A stretch of 64,000 nucleotides of DNA from NCBI GenBank assembly GCA_964036295.1, contig OZ038471.1, forward strand, positions 10,806,184 through 10,870,183. The letters run 5' to 3'. Shown here in pieces: positions 1-12,600 of this stretch (positions are counted from its first letter, which is position 1; every line of letters begins with the position of its first letter). The DNA is from Plumapathes pennacea. Taxonomy: Eukaryota; Cnidaria; Anthozoa; Antipatharia; Myriopathidae. The translations under genes and the position numbers were made by a program. The notes under the pieces were generated by a model. The model searched no databases. It had not been told where the DNA came from and worked only from the letters and a program-made list of their open reading frames with translations.

Positions 1-196
1 TGATTCCCTTCAAATTTGCATTTTATGCACTAGCCGACTGTACGATTTCATGTACTTGTAGTCCAAAGTTCTACAGGTAATATAGTTCTTTACTGTGAGA
101 TGTTGTCTAATTTTATAGAACAGACGGCCTGGTTGAAAAATTGAAGCGAAAATGTACTGACTTGGCAATTCGGACCGCCGAGCCGTTTAGGAGAAT

Positions 197-209
197 CTAT
201 TTTTCATCG
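197..209 (-). CDS. Possible terminal exon of the SH3/ankyrin gene
   Basis: After the phase-2 donor at 515, an acceptor CTAACAG at 216-210 would join a 13-nt exon that completes a Ser codon and adds D-E-K and a TAG stop (199-197). The fit is good but the exon is so short that chance is a real possibility. No AATAAA signal is visible between it and the window edge. The gene may instead continue off the window. Confidence 0.3.
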
Positions 210-281
210 CTGTTAGCATTCCATCATTTTTGATGAATAAAGACAGTTTTATTGTGAAAGTTTTGAAGTTCTATGTTATAA

Positions 282-470
282 AACAAATAAACCAGCTTCA
301 AGCGTGCTCCGTTCAGAAATAAAGCACTTAGCAAGTGCCGAGAGCACTCAAGAAGTGGGGAAAAACGCTCGCCTTGGGCTCGCGTTTCTCCCTACACTTC
401 TTTCGTGGTCTCGTCACTTGCTAAGTGCTTTATTTCTGAACGGAGCACGCTTGAAGCTGGTTTATTTGTT
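282..470. repeat. Fold-back element with 56-bp perfect arms
   Basis: Arms 282-337 and 415-470 are perfect reverse complements. The inner 77 bp are also largely self-complementary (GCTCGCC facing GGCTCGCG), so almost the whole 189 bp can form one hairpin. It lies in the intron after the basic exon of the SH3/ankyrin gene, or just outside the gene. No coding content. Confidence 0.9.
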
Positions 471-515
471 AATTAGCTATAGTAAATGATATAGTAAAGA
501 TTGAAATAAACTTAC

Positions 516-610
516 GATGCATGTTTCTTTCGACGGGTGTCAGTGGTATTTAGGTCAGGGGATGAGTCATTTGAAGACATTCTGGTAAAACATTCCTGAG
601 GGATTGGAAC
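516..610 (-). CDS. Post-ankyrin basic, Ser/Thr-rich exon
   Basis: 95 nt, phase 0 in (acceptor TTTCGCAG) and phase 2 out (donor GTAAGT). It encodes VPIPQECFTRMSSNDSSPDL followed by a short tail with the basic cluster RRKKH. It has no counterpart after blocks 1 and 2, where an SH3 exon follows instead. It may therefore mark the true C-terminal region of the protein. No RING-type cysteine pairs are present. Confidence 0.65.
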
Positions 611-3600
611 CTGCGAAACAAAAATACCCACGTCAGCCATATGTCCACCTTGTTGTAATAAAACAACACAATAATAAGTTGGAGTGTCTCAAACCCAAAA
701 AAACTCTTATCAATGAAATCGATTGTATATCAAGTAAATAGGTGACTCGTCGAATAAACCAGTTATAGTTAAAAAAAAAAAACACGTCAGTAGTTTTGAT
801 TATTTATATTACATTTAAAACTTATAGAAGAAAAAATACAAAATATTTGATAAATCGGAAACTCAAAAAATCGGAAAGATTTAATCACTCGAGAAACTCG
901 GAATTCCGAGGTTGACGTCGTGTAATTAACATATTCGAAATGTTTACACTCACAGACAAGCCATTCAAATTTAGAAATATACACTTTACACACAATCGAT
1001 TTCAGGGAAAAATATTGGAGTTATGGCTACGTTAATGCTAAACAAATATATGTACAGTAGTTCTTTTATCATTAGTCAAAAGCGGCTGCTCTTTCAGTTG
1101 CACTATGATTGTGTAAGAACAAGTACAAGAAGCTAGTTAGTAGAGGCTTTGTTACCACCATAATTATTTTGTTGTTATTATCAAACTAAAATTTGAGCAT
1201 AGCTTCTTTCCAGGGAAGCACTCTTACCAGTTGAGCTTCCTGGAGCGTTGCTCCTCTTTCTAACAGCAAGTCAGCCATGGCTTCAAACTTCTTGGTCATT
1301 GCCAGTTGCAGGGGAGTTTCATTTGCGTCAGTCAGGGCATCAATTTTGACTGTCTCCTGGAAAATACATTTGTCATCAAAAGCGAAACCAAGGGGGGAGG
1401 GATGCAGAGAAAAACGAACCTCTGGCAACTATCTAGAAGTTATTTAATCACCCATGCTTCGCCTATCCTGCAAGTTAATCGATTGATCAATACATGTATC
1501 AATTTATCTGTTTTATCCACCTTTTACATGATATTGACTGGCACGACTAGATAGATTATAACTCACCGTTTGTAAAAGAAGTTGAACAACTTCGCGCCTG
1601 TTTGATAATACAGCTAAATGAAGCGCAGTTAACCCACTGCTATTTGGCTCATTTACGTTCGAGGGACACCGCTCTATCAATTTCCTCAAGGCGCTGTAAA
1701 GCAGATGACGGAGATTAATAAAAATAGAATAGATTACTGTTTAAATCAATACCAATGTCTCATCCTCCTTCGCTTTTCTGAAATTAGAAGATACGTAATA
1801 GAGTTACCGCTTGAACGAAGGACGGCAATGCGTAAATAAACAAATACTTGTATATCACATGTGATGAATATGTTTCTGTTATTTTGTTTGTTTGTTTGAT
1901 AGAGGTCCTATAAAATCTAGCTACTACAGTTGTCAACAAAGAATTTAAAGCGGCTTTGGATCTGTGTTTACACCATACAGAGCCTTCACATTAATGTTAA
2001 TGTTTAACATGTAATCAATATAATTATACAATTCAAAGCAATTGATTTCTTGTTTTATTAAATACAATCAAAGCAGCAAGGCAGCTGTAAGCTCGCGAAT
2101 TTGTAAAAAGTACTTTTGCGGGAGTGGGTACTTAATAGAACTGCCTCAAGGCCACATCATAAAAATTGCTCAATTTTAGGTATGTGGAAGTTCGCATCCG
2201 TTTCCGTGGGCCTCCACTTTTACTGAACCGCGTATTCGATTTAGTCTCAGTTTTGAAAACCCTCATTTACAAGGCAGCAGAGGGTGAAACTTATAAAACT
2301 TAGATGCTCGAATTAGGAGAATTCAAAATTCTTCACCGAGTGCCAAATCTTTGAACCGGAAGGAGACCTTCCGGAGTCGCACTGAAAAAAGTATATCCGT
2401 GACTTCATTACTCATGTCATGCACAGCTTATGTTCAACATCTACATATTCATCAAAGGCCATGATACTCCAGCCTGGGCTGCATTCATACTAAATACGTG
2501 CTTAAAGAAAACACGCCTTTCTTCTTTTGGCTGAGTTTCAAGTCGAATAAGTTTAAGTGAAATCTGATAACTTGTTGACATTACTTGCGGTTTTGGTTAA
2601 ATTCATTTTCGAATTCTTCTTCCAGTCCCCTACAGCATTTTTCATTGCTGGCGAAAACTATGCGAAGCAAAGCAAACTATAATCAAACGATAGAAATATT
2701 TGGACAAGCTGAAGTCGCTCAGGGCTGTCAGTGGTCACGGGTCTTTCAACTTTGACTTGTCAAACAACCGAGAATTTACCAAAACCTGTGTGATAATGGT
2801 TCTGAAGTGCAACAAATCTACTGGCAATTCAGGAATACAATGATAAAAATCAAAATAACTCCAGAAAACGTCTTCCCATCTCTTCGTTTCTTCATGCGTA
2901 TTCGCTGATGCCCAAATTTCAAAGGCAATTGTTGACACAGCATGACGGACTGACTGACTGACGCAGTCTTGCTGCAACAAGGTAGGACGCTTAAAAATGC
3001 CACCGCAAAAACTACTTCGACGATCGCGTTCTCGATTTTGTTGCGTTGTCGGTAATATCGATACTGCCCAAATTGGGAAGAGAACGACTTCCATATTTGA
3101 AATCCACTGTTGACAGCACTGGGACATATTCCATTGGACTGGATCGCATGAAGCTTCGCTTTTCACCACTTCGTGGTGAACGCAAGCTTAAAAATGGTTT
3201 TTGCAGTGTGGCCAAGTGGTTAGGGCGCTGGACTTGAAATCCGGAGATCCCGGGTTCAAGTCCCGCTCTGACCATTAGCTGGATTTGCAACAGGGTAGCC
3301 CTGAGTTCAAATCCTCGGCCACACTATGTAAATAGCCAACTGGTTAGCCTCCGACCAATTGGGATTCTTGACGAATTTGTGTTCAGTTTTTAATATTTCG
3401 TTTCTGCATTTCAAGTCTCCCCAATTAGCACGGCAGTGCTAAATACATTGAGACTTAAATAAAGTGATTTATTTATTTTTTATTTTTTCCTTTTTGCAAC
3501 TCTGACCCGCTGGATTAATCCCAAAACATCTGGCAGTTTTGTAATTACAAATGGATACTTTTTATACTTGATGTATCTTTAGTTTGTTTGTAACCGTCGG

Positions 3601-6600
3601 ACATGCACATGGGTATTCCTACTGCATAAAAACAGTTCAAAGTCTACAGTTGCTTCCCCTTGATGTGGCCAGCGACCTGTCACGACAAAAGGCTCGTAAT
3701 TTAGCTGGTTTTGGATTGAACGACCAAAACGTTACTACTTATCGATCAACAGTACATTAAAATCCAATCACTGAGCGAGTTTGAAATTAATTGGTGTAAC
3801 GATTGATTGATTCGTCTTTTAATCCGCCATTCGCACGGTCATGTGGCCATAGTATCAGTATAAGCTTTGTATTAAATAAAGTGAAAATCCGACAACCTGG
3901 ACATACCTCTTTTATAAGCTGCACGACAGTGTCTTACACGACAACGTTTGACATGAATTATTAATCAAAGGCTCCTATGAGACAACTTGTAAATAAAATA
4001 CCCGGTATCAAATAATTATTTGTTTCAATTATTTTACTGTTAATTTTTGCAATCAAGCCTTATTATATTTTACCTTATTGAAGGGCGTATCAATCTCGAA
4101 GAGCAAGTTGAGCAGTTTCCGGTTTGCCAACTTCGACCTTAAAATTGCAATAAAACTGTCCCTTGATTCCGAGTCGGTTGACTTCGGTCCCTGTTCCATA
4201 AAACGGGTTTTTGCACACTCAGCCGCACTATTTTTGATTACTATCTGACAGCTTGCCGATAAAAATACCGAAATACTTGACGTTTCTGTCAATTCGCTTG
4301 GAACCCATAACAAAATAATATTCATCAAAATTAGTTGCACTAGTCATATGCTACGCGCAAGATTAATGTTAATTGATCGCATAATTATGTCAAGATCGCG
4401 GTCTGAGCAATTCTGCTGCCCTCAGGAACTCGTACAAGTCAAAAACTCACCGATTACATGACTTTCGTAGAAGGTTTTAGATCTCTTCCAGCAAATAAAA
4501 CAAAACTCAAAGCATTATTATTCCGTCTAAGTCTTCAATGATTTCAAATTAAAAGGCAGTGCTTATACAGCACAAAAGCTATGATTTGCATTGAGTGCCA
4601 GTGCACCGGTATCGCAAATGTAATGGATTCAATTACCGTTGATTCCCGCTTTTTCTTTCCCGGGCTGTCCTTGCAACTGCTTAAGTTTTTTCATAACTGC
4701 GAGAGTTACTTTCACTATCATTCTGTTGTACTTTATTGTGATCAAGCTACAATCAGTAACAAAAGTCTTGAGACACTCGCACAGTTTCAGTAATTTCTCT
4801 ACTGTTTCAGTTGAAAGACAACCCCCCTCCTCCCCGTTCAATGTTGAAGTGGCCTGTTACGTTATCTGTGTTGCTTGGGCTTTGTAGAGGCACACACAAC
4901 AACGTGTATTGAACAAAAACTGTCTTTAATGTTGATCTGCCAAGTGCATACAGTTGACTGATGTATCGGTTATTGTAGTCTGTTAATGGAATGCTAATCA
5001 TTCTAAATATCACGATAGGATTATGTTACGAATACGATACGATACTAAATGGCTATTTGTGTAATTGAACTGCTAAATGTCAAACTGTCACAGGCCTGAA
5101 CTTGTTTTCCCAAACACACGCAACATTGTACAGAGGGGAGGGGGGAGAAAAATGGTTTCGCGCCTTTCAGTACGCTTAGTCAATGACTTGTGTCTGAGAT
5201 ACATCAATTTTTGAAAGTGTCCCAAGAACTTTTGTCACTGATTGTCTGAGACTACGTGTATCAGTTTATTCGTAATCTATAAGTTTCAGCCGGGAAAGTC
5301 TTGCACTTTTCTGCTAAATCCGACAAGATAGGATACCGCATATTATTATATGGTCCCTTTATAAAGAGTTCGCGGTTTGGTTTCTGATTTAATGATTTAG
5401 AAACATGTACGTCCAAAGGCCAACCGTCACTTTGCGCGGTTTGAATGATGCACAAGGGTGAAGCGAACGCAACATACTAGACGTAGATTTCATTGAACCT
5501 TTTGAATTGGAGTCTGATCGAAGATTTTATGCAAGATTGTGCTCCTTCTGCAGTTTCAAATTACACCGACAAAAGCAAGGAGACTGAGCCAGAGAAATGT
5601 GAGACCTCTGCGGTTACCCGTGAATTACGTGTGGTGGCCATATTTCACTTCAATACGCAAAATTCCGAGCAAGAACAGAGTTAAACGCTTAGTCAGTTGA
5701 AAAGCATCGCAAGACACATCATTTGTGCTCACAATGAAAATGATTTGCTGTGAATGTACAGAGATACCACGAGTAACCACGAGTAACCGCTGTGATTAAA
5801 CAGTAACACAGTATTTGTTATTATCGGTGTGGTTACTCATGGTTACTCGTGAGAAATCTTTTGTCAGGCCGATTTTCTCGGTTATTGTGTTTGTTTCAAA
5901 CGTGCTTTTGTCAGCTCGGATACGTTTCCGGGTACTACAGTATTTTTAAGCAGCAGCGGCTCAGAAAACGAGGAAAGTGTTGCAAGTCTTGGGTAACCAT
6001 TTAATTAGCATAAGACAATATCGTTCACGACACGCTAATCCCACGGGGTTAAGTTAATAACTATGTATGATTGGAATATCGGTTTTTGATCACTGGAGTT
6101 CGTCTTCCTCTCTGGTATGATTTTGGTGGGTTTTCACGATCGGTTTGTTTTAGAGAATCTTGATAAATAGATAATACGAACAGAAAACTGTTCTTAGTTC
6201 TATTTTGTCATCATTTCAACATAGCAGTGTCACGCTGTCACATCTTTTCCGGCTTTTAAGTTTAATTGGACTAAAGCCAGGACCCGTTGATGGAACTCAA
6301 AAAAACACCGCAGCTATTTCGGCTAAAGCTGCACTATTAGCGGCAATTTCCTTACCCGGCTCGCTCTGCTGAGCCCACATCTGTAACCAGATTTGTTTGA
6401 CCCGTCAAAAGCTCACTTTCGCGCACATTTTAAAGTGCTCCATTTCCGCTGCTCAAACAAAATTACACCTTCACTAATCACTAGTAACAATCGTCATTTT
6501 TTACAATGCGATCAAAAAGACCCTGCATCCGACCCTCTGGCTTGAAGCATCATTCGATTACGCGTCTGTGGGCGCCCGCGCGCGGTCAGCGGTATCACAT

Positions 6601-9600
6601 ATTTCATATAAAATCCAACCACATACAAAACTAAGAGCATCTGGTGGGTCTATACGACACTGTATATGTATTCACAGTAGTTTCTTTTAAAATCGGAACG
6701 ATATTTACGAGCATATTATGTTATCACGCTTCTCATCTGTTGGTATTAGTCAAAGCATCAATTGAAACAATTATGCCATGATTTCGGTAGACGTTGATGC
6801 GATGTTTTTTTGCAGAAGTAAACATTTACTGAAAATTAGCCGAAATCAAGGTCATAACAGGTGTTTAAAGCATATTTTTTGTTATAGTCCTGAATAACCA
6901 GTCAAGACAATCAGTGACAAAAGTCTTGGGACACTCGCACAGTTTCAGTAATTTCTCTGTTTCAGTTGAAAGACAACCCCCCTCCCCCCGTTCAATGTTG
7001 AAGTGGCCTGAACTTGTTTTCTCAAACACACGCAACATTGTACAGAGGGGAGGGGGGAGAAAAATGGTTTCGCGCCTTTCAGTACGCTTAGTCAATGACT
7101 TGTGTCTGAGATACATCAATTTTTGAAAGTGTCCCAAGAACTCTTGTCACTGACTGTAGCTCCAGTCGATCCCTCAACTAAATCGTTTCAATCATTTTTC
7201 CAGCTGGCAAGCGTGCCTCCGATAAACATGGCAAATATCGTTTACGGCCGTCCGTCAAACGGCTTGGCCTTGTATCTGTATCTTGCTTAGAAAACCACCG
7301 GTTGTACCCCGCTTCGGTCCTCATCCACATTAAATGAAACTTGTAAGCCTGGAGGCTGCGAACTAAAGGACATTATGAAACGTCTTGATTATAACCATCG
7401 CAAAGGTCGGGGATCATAAGAGAAACATTTCTTTATCTGTTGGTTGACGAAAGAGGGGGTGAATAAATTAAACGCGTCAAATGGGCCCGTAAATGTGAAT
7501 AACCAACAATAGATGCGATTTGTTTGATAAAATCAAACGCGGGTATCAAAAGTTTTCATTTAAGAAAACCTGTACAAAAGAAGTGGTCAAAATTGAACCT
7601 AAATCAACCCGAATCGTCTGGTTTACAAAGAACTCTTCACAGCAGTCATCTCACTGATTAGCAAGGCTTTTCAAGAAGTTACTTCTCGTCAATTACAAGG
7701 CGCCGCTTCATTGCGTAGAAACCTCCCATGATTTGAAAGCAGAATTTGCACCGTCAAAGACCAGATTTTAGACGTGTATAATAAAAGCAAACTAATCTGA
7801 GTTCCAGAGAACATGCCCAGGACCTGCATCAGTTCCAGCTTGGTGCTCAGCCTTTAGGGAAGGAGCACATTTGCAATGCGTTGATATCTTCGTCGTTGTT
7901 GTGTTCCTGTTACGGCTCAGAATTTTCCACACAGCAGCATATACCACCAATAATCATTAAACCAACAGCATCCGCGTGGTTTGTAAGCAATTTATAATCT
8001 CCTGGCGGAGAATATACAAAAATATCGCATCCTTAAAACCCATTAAAAGGGCGAAAAGATATCTGCGATTATCCTTTTTCTAGCACTAAATTATTTCCTG
8101 CAGGTCATGGCCTCTTTAAAAAAACTGACCAAAATTTAACAGACAGTCATCTAAACACTCAGTTTTCCAGAAAAAAAGAAAAATGCACACGTCAAGGAAA
8201 AAGAGGAAACATCTTAAGGCTGTCTGACTTTGCTTAGACTTACATATAATCAAAGCAGCGATGCCGCTGTAAGGTCGGCTCTCTTTTTGATTGGCAGACT
8301 TTGGTTGTGGTCTAGTTCGTACAACAGGCTTGTGTCTTAACTGCTCTATAGTAGGGATTGCCTTGGGTGAATATAGTGGTAAAGTGATGTCACAAAAAAA
8401 TATCCGAATATGGATTTTAGACAATTCTGTGGAATGCCCTGTCTAAAACAAGACTAGCGTTGCCAGTGAGCTCACTGGGTAGGTTTGAGACCAAAAGAAA
8501 CTAAAATGGAAAGTAGGGACAAGAGCGAAACCCCCAAAAGAGACTTGCAGTTTCTCACCAGAAAAATATCACACAGTATACATAACTTGACTTTTCACAC
8601 CTTGCTCAAATGAAACCTATTGGTATATATTGTCATTACAACACTCATACACTTGCTTCTTAAAGGTTGAGCGACTCTGCATTTTGAGCTTTGGAGTGAA
8701 AAGTTAGCCAGCAAGAAAAGAGTAATGCGTGACCTATCTTTTCATGCATAGTCGATTTTGACAGTTTGACTTTGAAGACTTATTTGTAATCAGAGGCCAC
8801 GATAAGCTACAATCCTGGCCAAAAGTATGTGGGACACTCTGAAAAAATGCTATGTTTTCACCACCACTCCTTGTTGAACAACGAAAGCGGCTCCTGTTTC
8901 CGAAACTTAGTCCTCCCCCTCCCCCCATACAATGTTGCTTAAAGGGAGTGCACTTTGAGCACATTCATTCAACATTGCAAGGGGGGAGGGGGGCGGGAAG
9001 AGGGAAAGTGTCATAATTTTTAGATAAAAGGCTAAGTGTCCCACGACTTTTGGCCAGGATTGTAGCCTTCGCTTCAATACTTATGTTTTTTTACTGAATG
9101 TTTTCTTCTATGAGGCTTTCGAGCATTCGCGCTCTGTAACAAATAAATTGAAAGCGAGGAATGTAACATGAGACTTGTTTACGATATTATTGCTATTTTG
9201 TTCACAGCGCGTTCAGTCATTTGTGACTAACAAACTCAATGTTCAGGACTACTTCGGTTTATTTGCTCCCGACTGCGGCGAGCTTAAAAACGGAGTTTGT
9301 TTGTTTGTTTGCTTTCGTTTTCTTTTTCTGGGTCGAGAATCAGCACACGGTGATTAGTTCAAATTACCACGTGATATGCCATGACGTAATTGACTTCGTG
9401 AAACAACTCGAGATTTGGCCAGCCGAATTGCTCGTTACTTGTGTGTAAAAGTTAACTGCATTCCATCAAAACTCAAACATCGTTTGGCTATGTGGAACAT
9501 GCACGGATAAACTGGATTTTAGGGAACGATTTTGGCTTGCGTTCTTAAGTTTACCGCGGAAGCTTTGAGAATAGCCGTAAACAAATGTTTGATGGATACC

Positions 9601-12600
9601 TCTACGGAATTGAAAATATCTTTGTCGTCGTTAATTATTTAGTCCCGACGAAACTTTCTGTGATGACACGAAGTACTTCTGGGAAGATACCAGGCCAAAA
9701 ACGAAAACCAAAGCAATGATGAGCTTTAGCCGTAAAACAATGGCGTTTTATGCTTTACACTGTACATGACATCTGTTACCTCATAAAATGCTTCTGCTTA
9801 TCGTACATTGCCTGTTGAAATGTTTCTTTCATTCGATCAAGTAGCCTTTGTTTTGCAGTGGTAATTGTATACTAGGATTGAGTTTGCAGTCACAAATGGA
9901 CTGAACACGCTGTGAACAAAACCGCAATAATGTTGTAAACAAGTCTAGTGTTACATTCCTCGCTTTCAATTTTATATTTGTTACAGAGCACGAATACTCG
10001 AAAGCCCGATAAAAGAAACGCATTCAGTTAAAAAAAGAAACACTATTGAAGCGAGGGCTGGATTAATCGCGGCCTCTGTTTAGAAACAAGTGTTCGAAGT
10101 CAAAAGTCTAAGTCACGCATTACTCAGCTTTTCTTGCTGGTAGTCCCTCAACCTTTAAGAAGCAAATGCATGAGTGTTGCAATGATAATTCATAGTTTAC
10201 ACAGGTTTCATTTGAGCGAGATGTCAAAAGCCAAGTTCTTTATACTGTGTGATATTTTTCTGGTGAGAAACTGGTCTCTCTTGGCAGTTCCGCTCTTGTC
10301 CCTACTTTCCATTTAGTTTATTCTGGTCTCGACCTAACTCACGCCGTGAGCTCACTGGCAACGCCACTCTAGTTTACATTTCTAGTATACAAAATACCAC
10401 TTCGAAACAAAGGCTACTTGATCATATGGAATAAATATTTCAACATGCACTGTACGATAAGCCGAAGCATTTTGACATCTGTCACGCTCGCGTGGAGCAA
10501 CATATTCACAGACGCATTAGTCGAGTCTAAAGCCCTGAGAATGAATATTTTCGTGACAAAAACGGATATACTTCCGGCGAAAAAACTTTACAAACAGCTA
10601 CAGCATGTACGAGGCAACATATGTCATGTAGTGTAAAGCATAAATCATCATTGTTTACGGCTAAAGTTTGTTATGGCTTTGTTGTTCCGTTTTCGGCCTG
10701 GTATCTTCCCAGAAGTATTTCGTGTCGCCACAAAAAGTTCGTCGGGACTAAATAATTAGCGGTGACAGAGTTATTTGCAATCCTGTAGCGGTAGCCATTA
10801 AATATAATCGAATCCATCAAACATTTGTTTACGACTATGACGGTGAACTTAAGAACGCAAGCCAAAATCGTTCCCAAAAACCTAGTTTATCCGTGCATGT
10901 TCCACAGAGCCAAACGGTTGAGTGTTGAGTTTGGATGGCATACAGATAACTTTATACACAACCATTAACGTACGATTCAATCGACTACATCTCAAGTTGT
11001 TCGCGAAGTCACCTTACGTCATCACATATCACGTGGCAATGTGAACCAATCACCGTGTGCTGATTCGTAACCCAGAAAAAAAAATATGACGAAGATGAAG
11101 ACACGGTCTCTAATCCTAAGCTCATCGGGGCGTAGCTCCAACGAACAAAAAGGTCACACAAAAAAATAGCTCTTTAGCGCATTGAAAAGCTGAGATATGG
11201 GCTATTGAGGTTCAAATTGCTCAATACTAAACCCTCTTGTTTGGTATTGGTTCCTTTGATTTAGAACTGATGCTAAATACGAGAGTTCAGTATGGAGCTA
11301 TCTGGTTGCTGTCAGTAGGGCTAGCGATTTCAAACTTTGCACAAGTTTGTGCAGCAGCTGTGTATGTTCAGAGATTCGAATGGAAAATTTTGCAAAATAA
11401 CGACGTCACGCTTTACCACCACAGTACAGGGAACCCAACACGCTTGCACTCAATCAAGCGTAACATGCATATTTAATGAGGCAATCGGCTCCTCAGCTCA
11501 CAGAGTCAAATAATTGCTCTTTAAACCTCAAAGTGGCCTAATCCTCTCAACTCAAAGCGAACACTGGCAGGATATATTCTAAAGTGCACAAACCTTGCCC
11601 GTTTTACCGGCGTTCAAATCATTTTGAGCGGCGTAACTTCCTTCCAAGCGGTATACATATTCACGGATAATCATTAACTCGGAGTTCAAATGACAACGGA
11701 TACAAATGCTTTCTCAAGAGTGAAGTTTACTATAGTCACATGAATGACCTGTCATAGAAGGTTCACATTTTTACGGTCTCGGTAATCCGATGAAACAGAT
11801 AAATATTAACCGGATGACTGAATACGTACATACGTACAAGAATGTGTTGTTTTCTTGCATAGTTCGTTCCAGCGAACTCTTAATAATTGTAACTCATTAT
11901 CAACAAAGAACACCAAAGTAACCTTTCGTTCAAGGGCTTCGGCATACGCAATATACTTCAAGTCTTGTGGTAAGTTATCCAGGCAAATTTAAACTGAGGA
12001 ATGTAAACAAGTAAATCGCGCGCGTCCACTGCACAATGAGTGTCGATAGAGATGAACGCCGGGTTCCTGTGTACGGTCAACCGACTGAAACATTGACACG
12101 AAATGATAACTGCACGTTATAAAGTCCGTACCGTTACGCCAGTATGAAATGTTGTTTTCACAAAGAGTTTATCAGAAAAATCGGGCGATGCTTGAAACAC
12201 TCGAGGTATCGGCTGAGAGCAAGTATAAACCTTTGGAGCGTCTTCTGCATTCATACTTTCACCAAAAGCTGTGATTCAAAGGCCGTAAAATTTAATCGAT
12301 CTCTTGAAATGTATCTCACCGTGCGTAATCGTGCCCAAACTTGGAATAAACTTCCTAATTTGGAAGTCTATTGTTGACACAGCATGACGACTGACTAAGT
12401 GACGGTGTCATGTCCGCAATAAGGTCGTGCTTCTCACTTTCGTGAGACACCGACCTTAAAAACTACTTGACTTTGTGTGGTGTTTTATGCATAAAGAAAT
12501 TGGCATTATGTCTATATCCAGTATATTATTCTAAAGTTAGGATTTTTAGAATTATTGGCATTTAGAGAAGTTGTTGGACTTTTCGACTACTTGATTCTGT

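Noticed and set aside
1186..1227. Read-through end of the last ankyrin exon (stop at 1186)
   Set aside because: A consensus donor at 1227 and an in-frame, phase-matched exon at 610-516 make splicing more likely than termination.
2735..3169. 144-codon minus-strand open frame
   Set aside because: No motif or compositional sign of a protein. It overlaps the dispersed repeat shared with 12340-12480 and the start of the SINE region.
3207..3275. Possible tRNA-Ser gene (TGA anticodon loop, B box)
   Set aside because: The acceptor stem does not close on a normal tRNA length, the long Ser variable arm is missing, and the sequence runs on into a SINE body that recurs at 46189. It is a SINE head.
4053..4340. 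95-codon minus-strand frame with a hydrophobic N-terminus
   Set aside because: Signal-peptide-like start but no domain, no splice context and no second copy. Could be chance in AT-rich DNA; kept out for lack of support.
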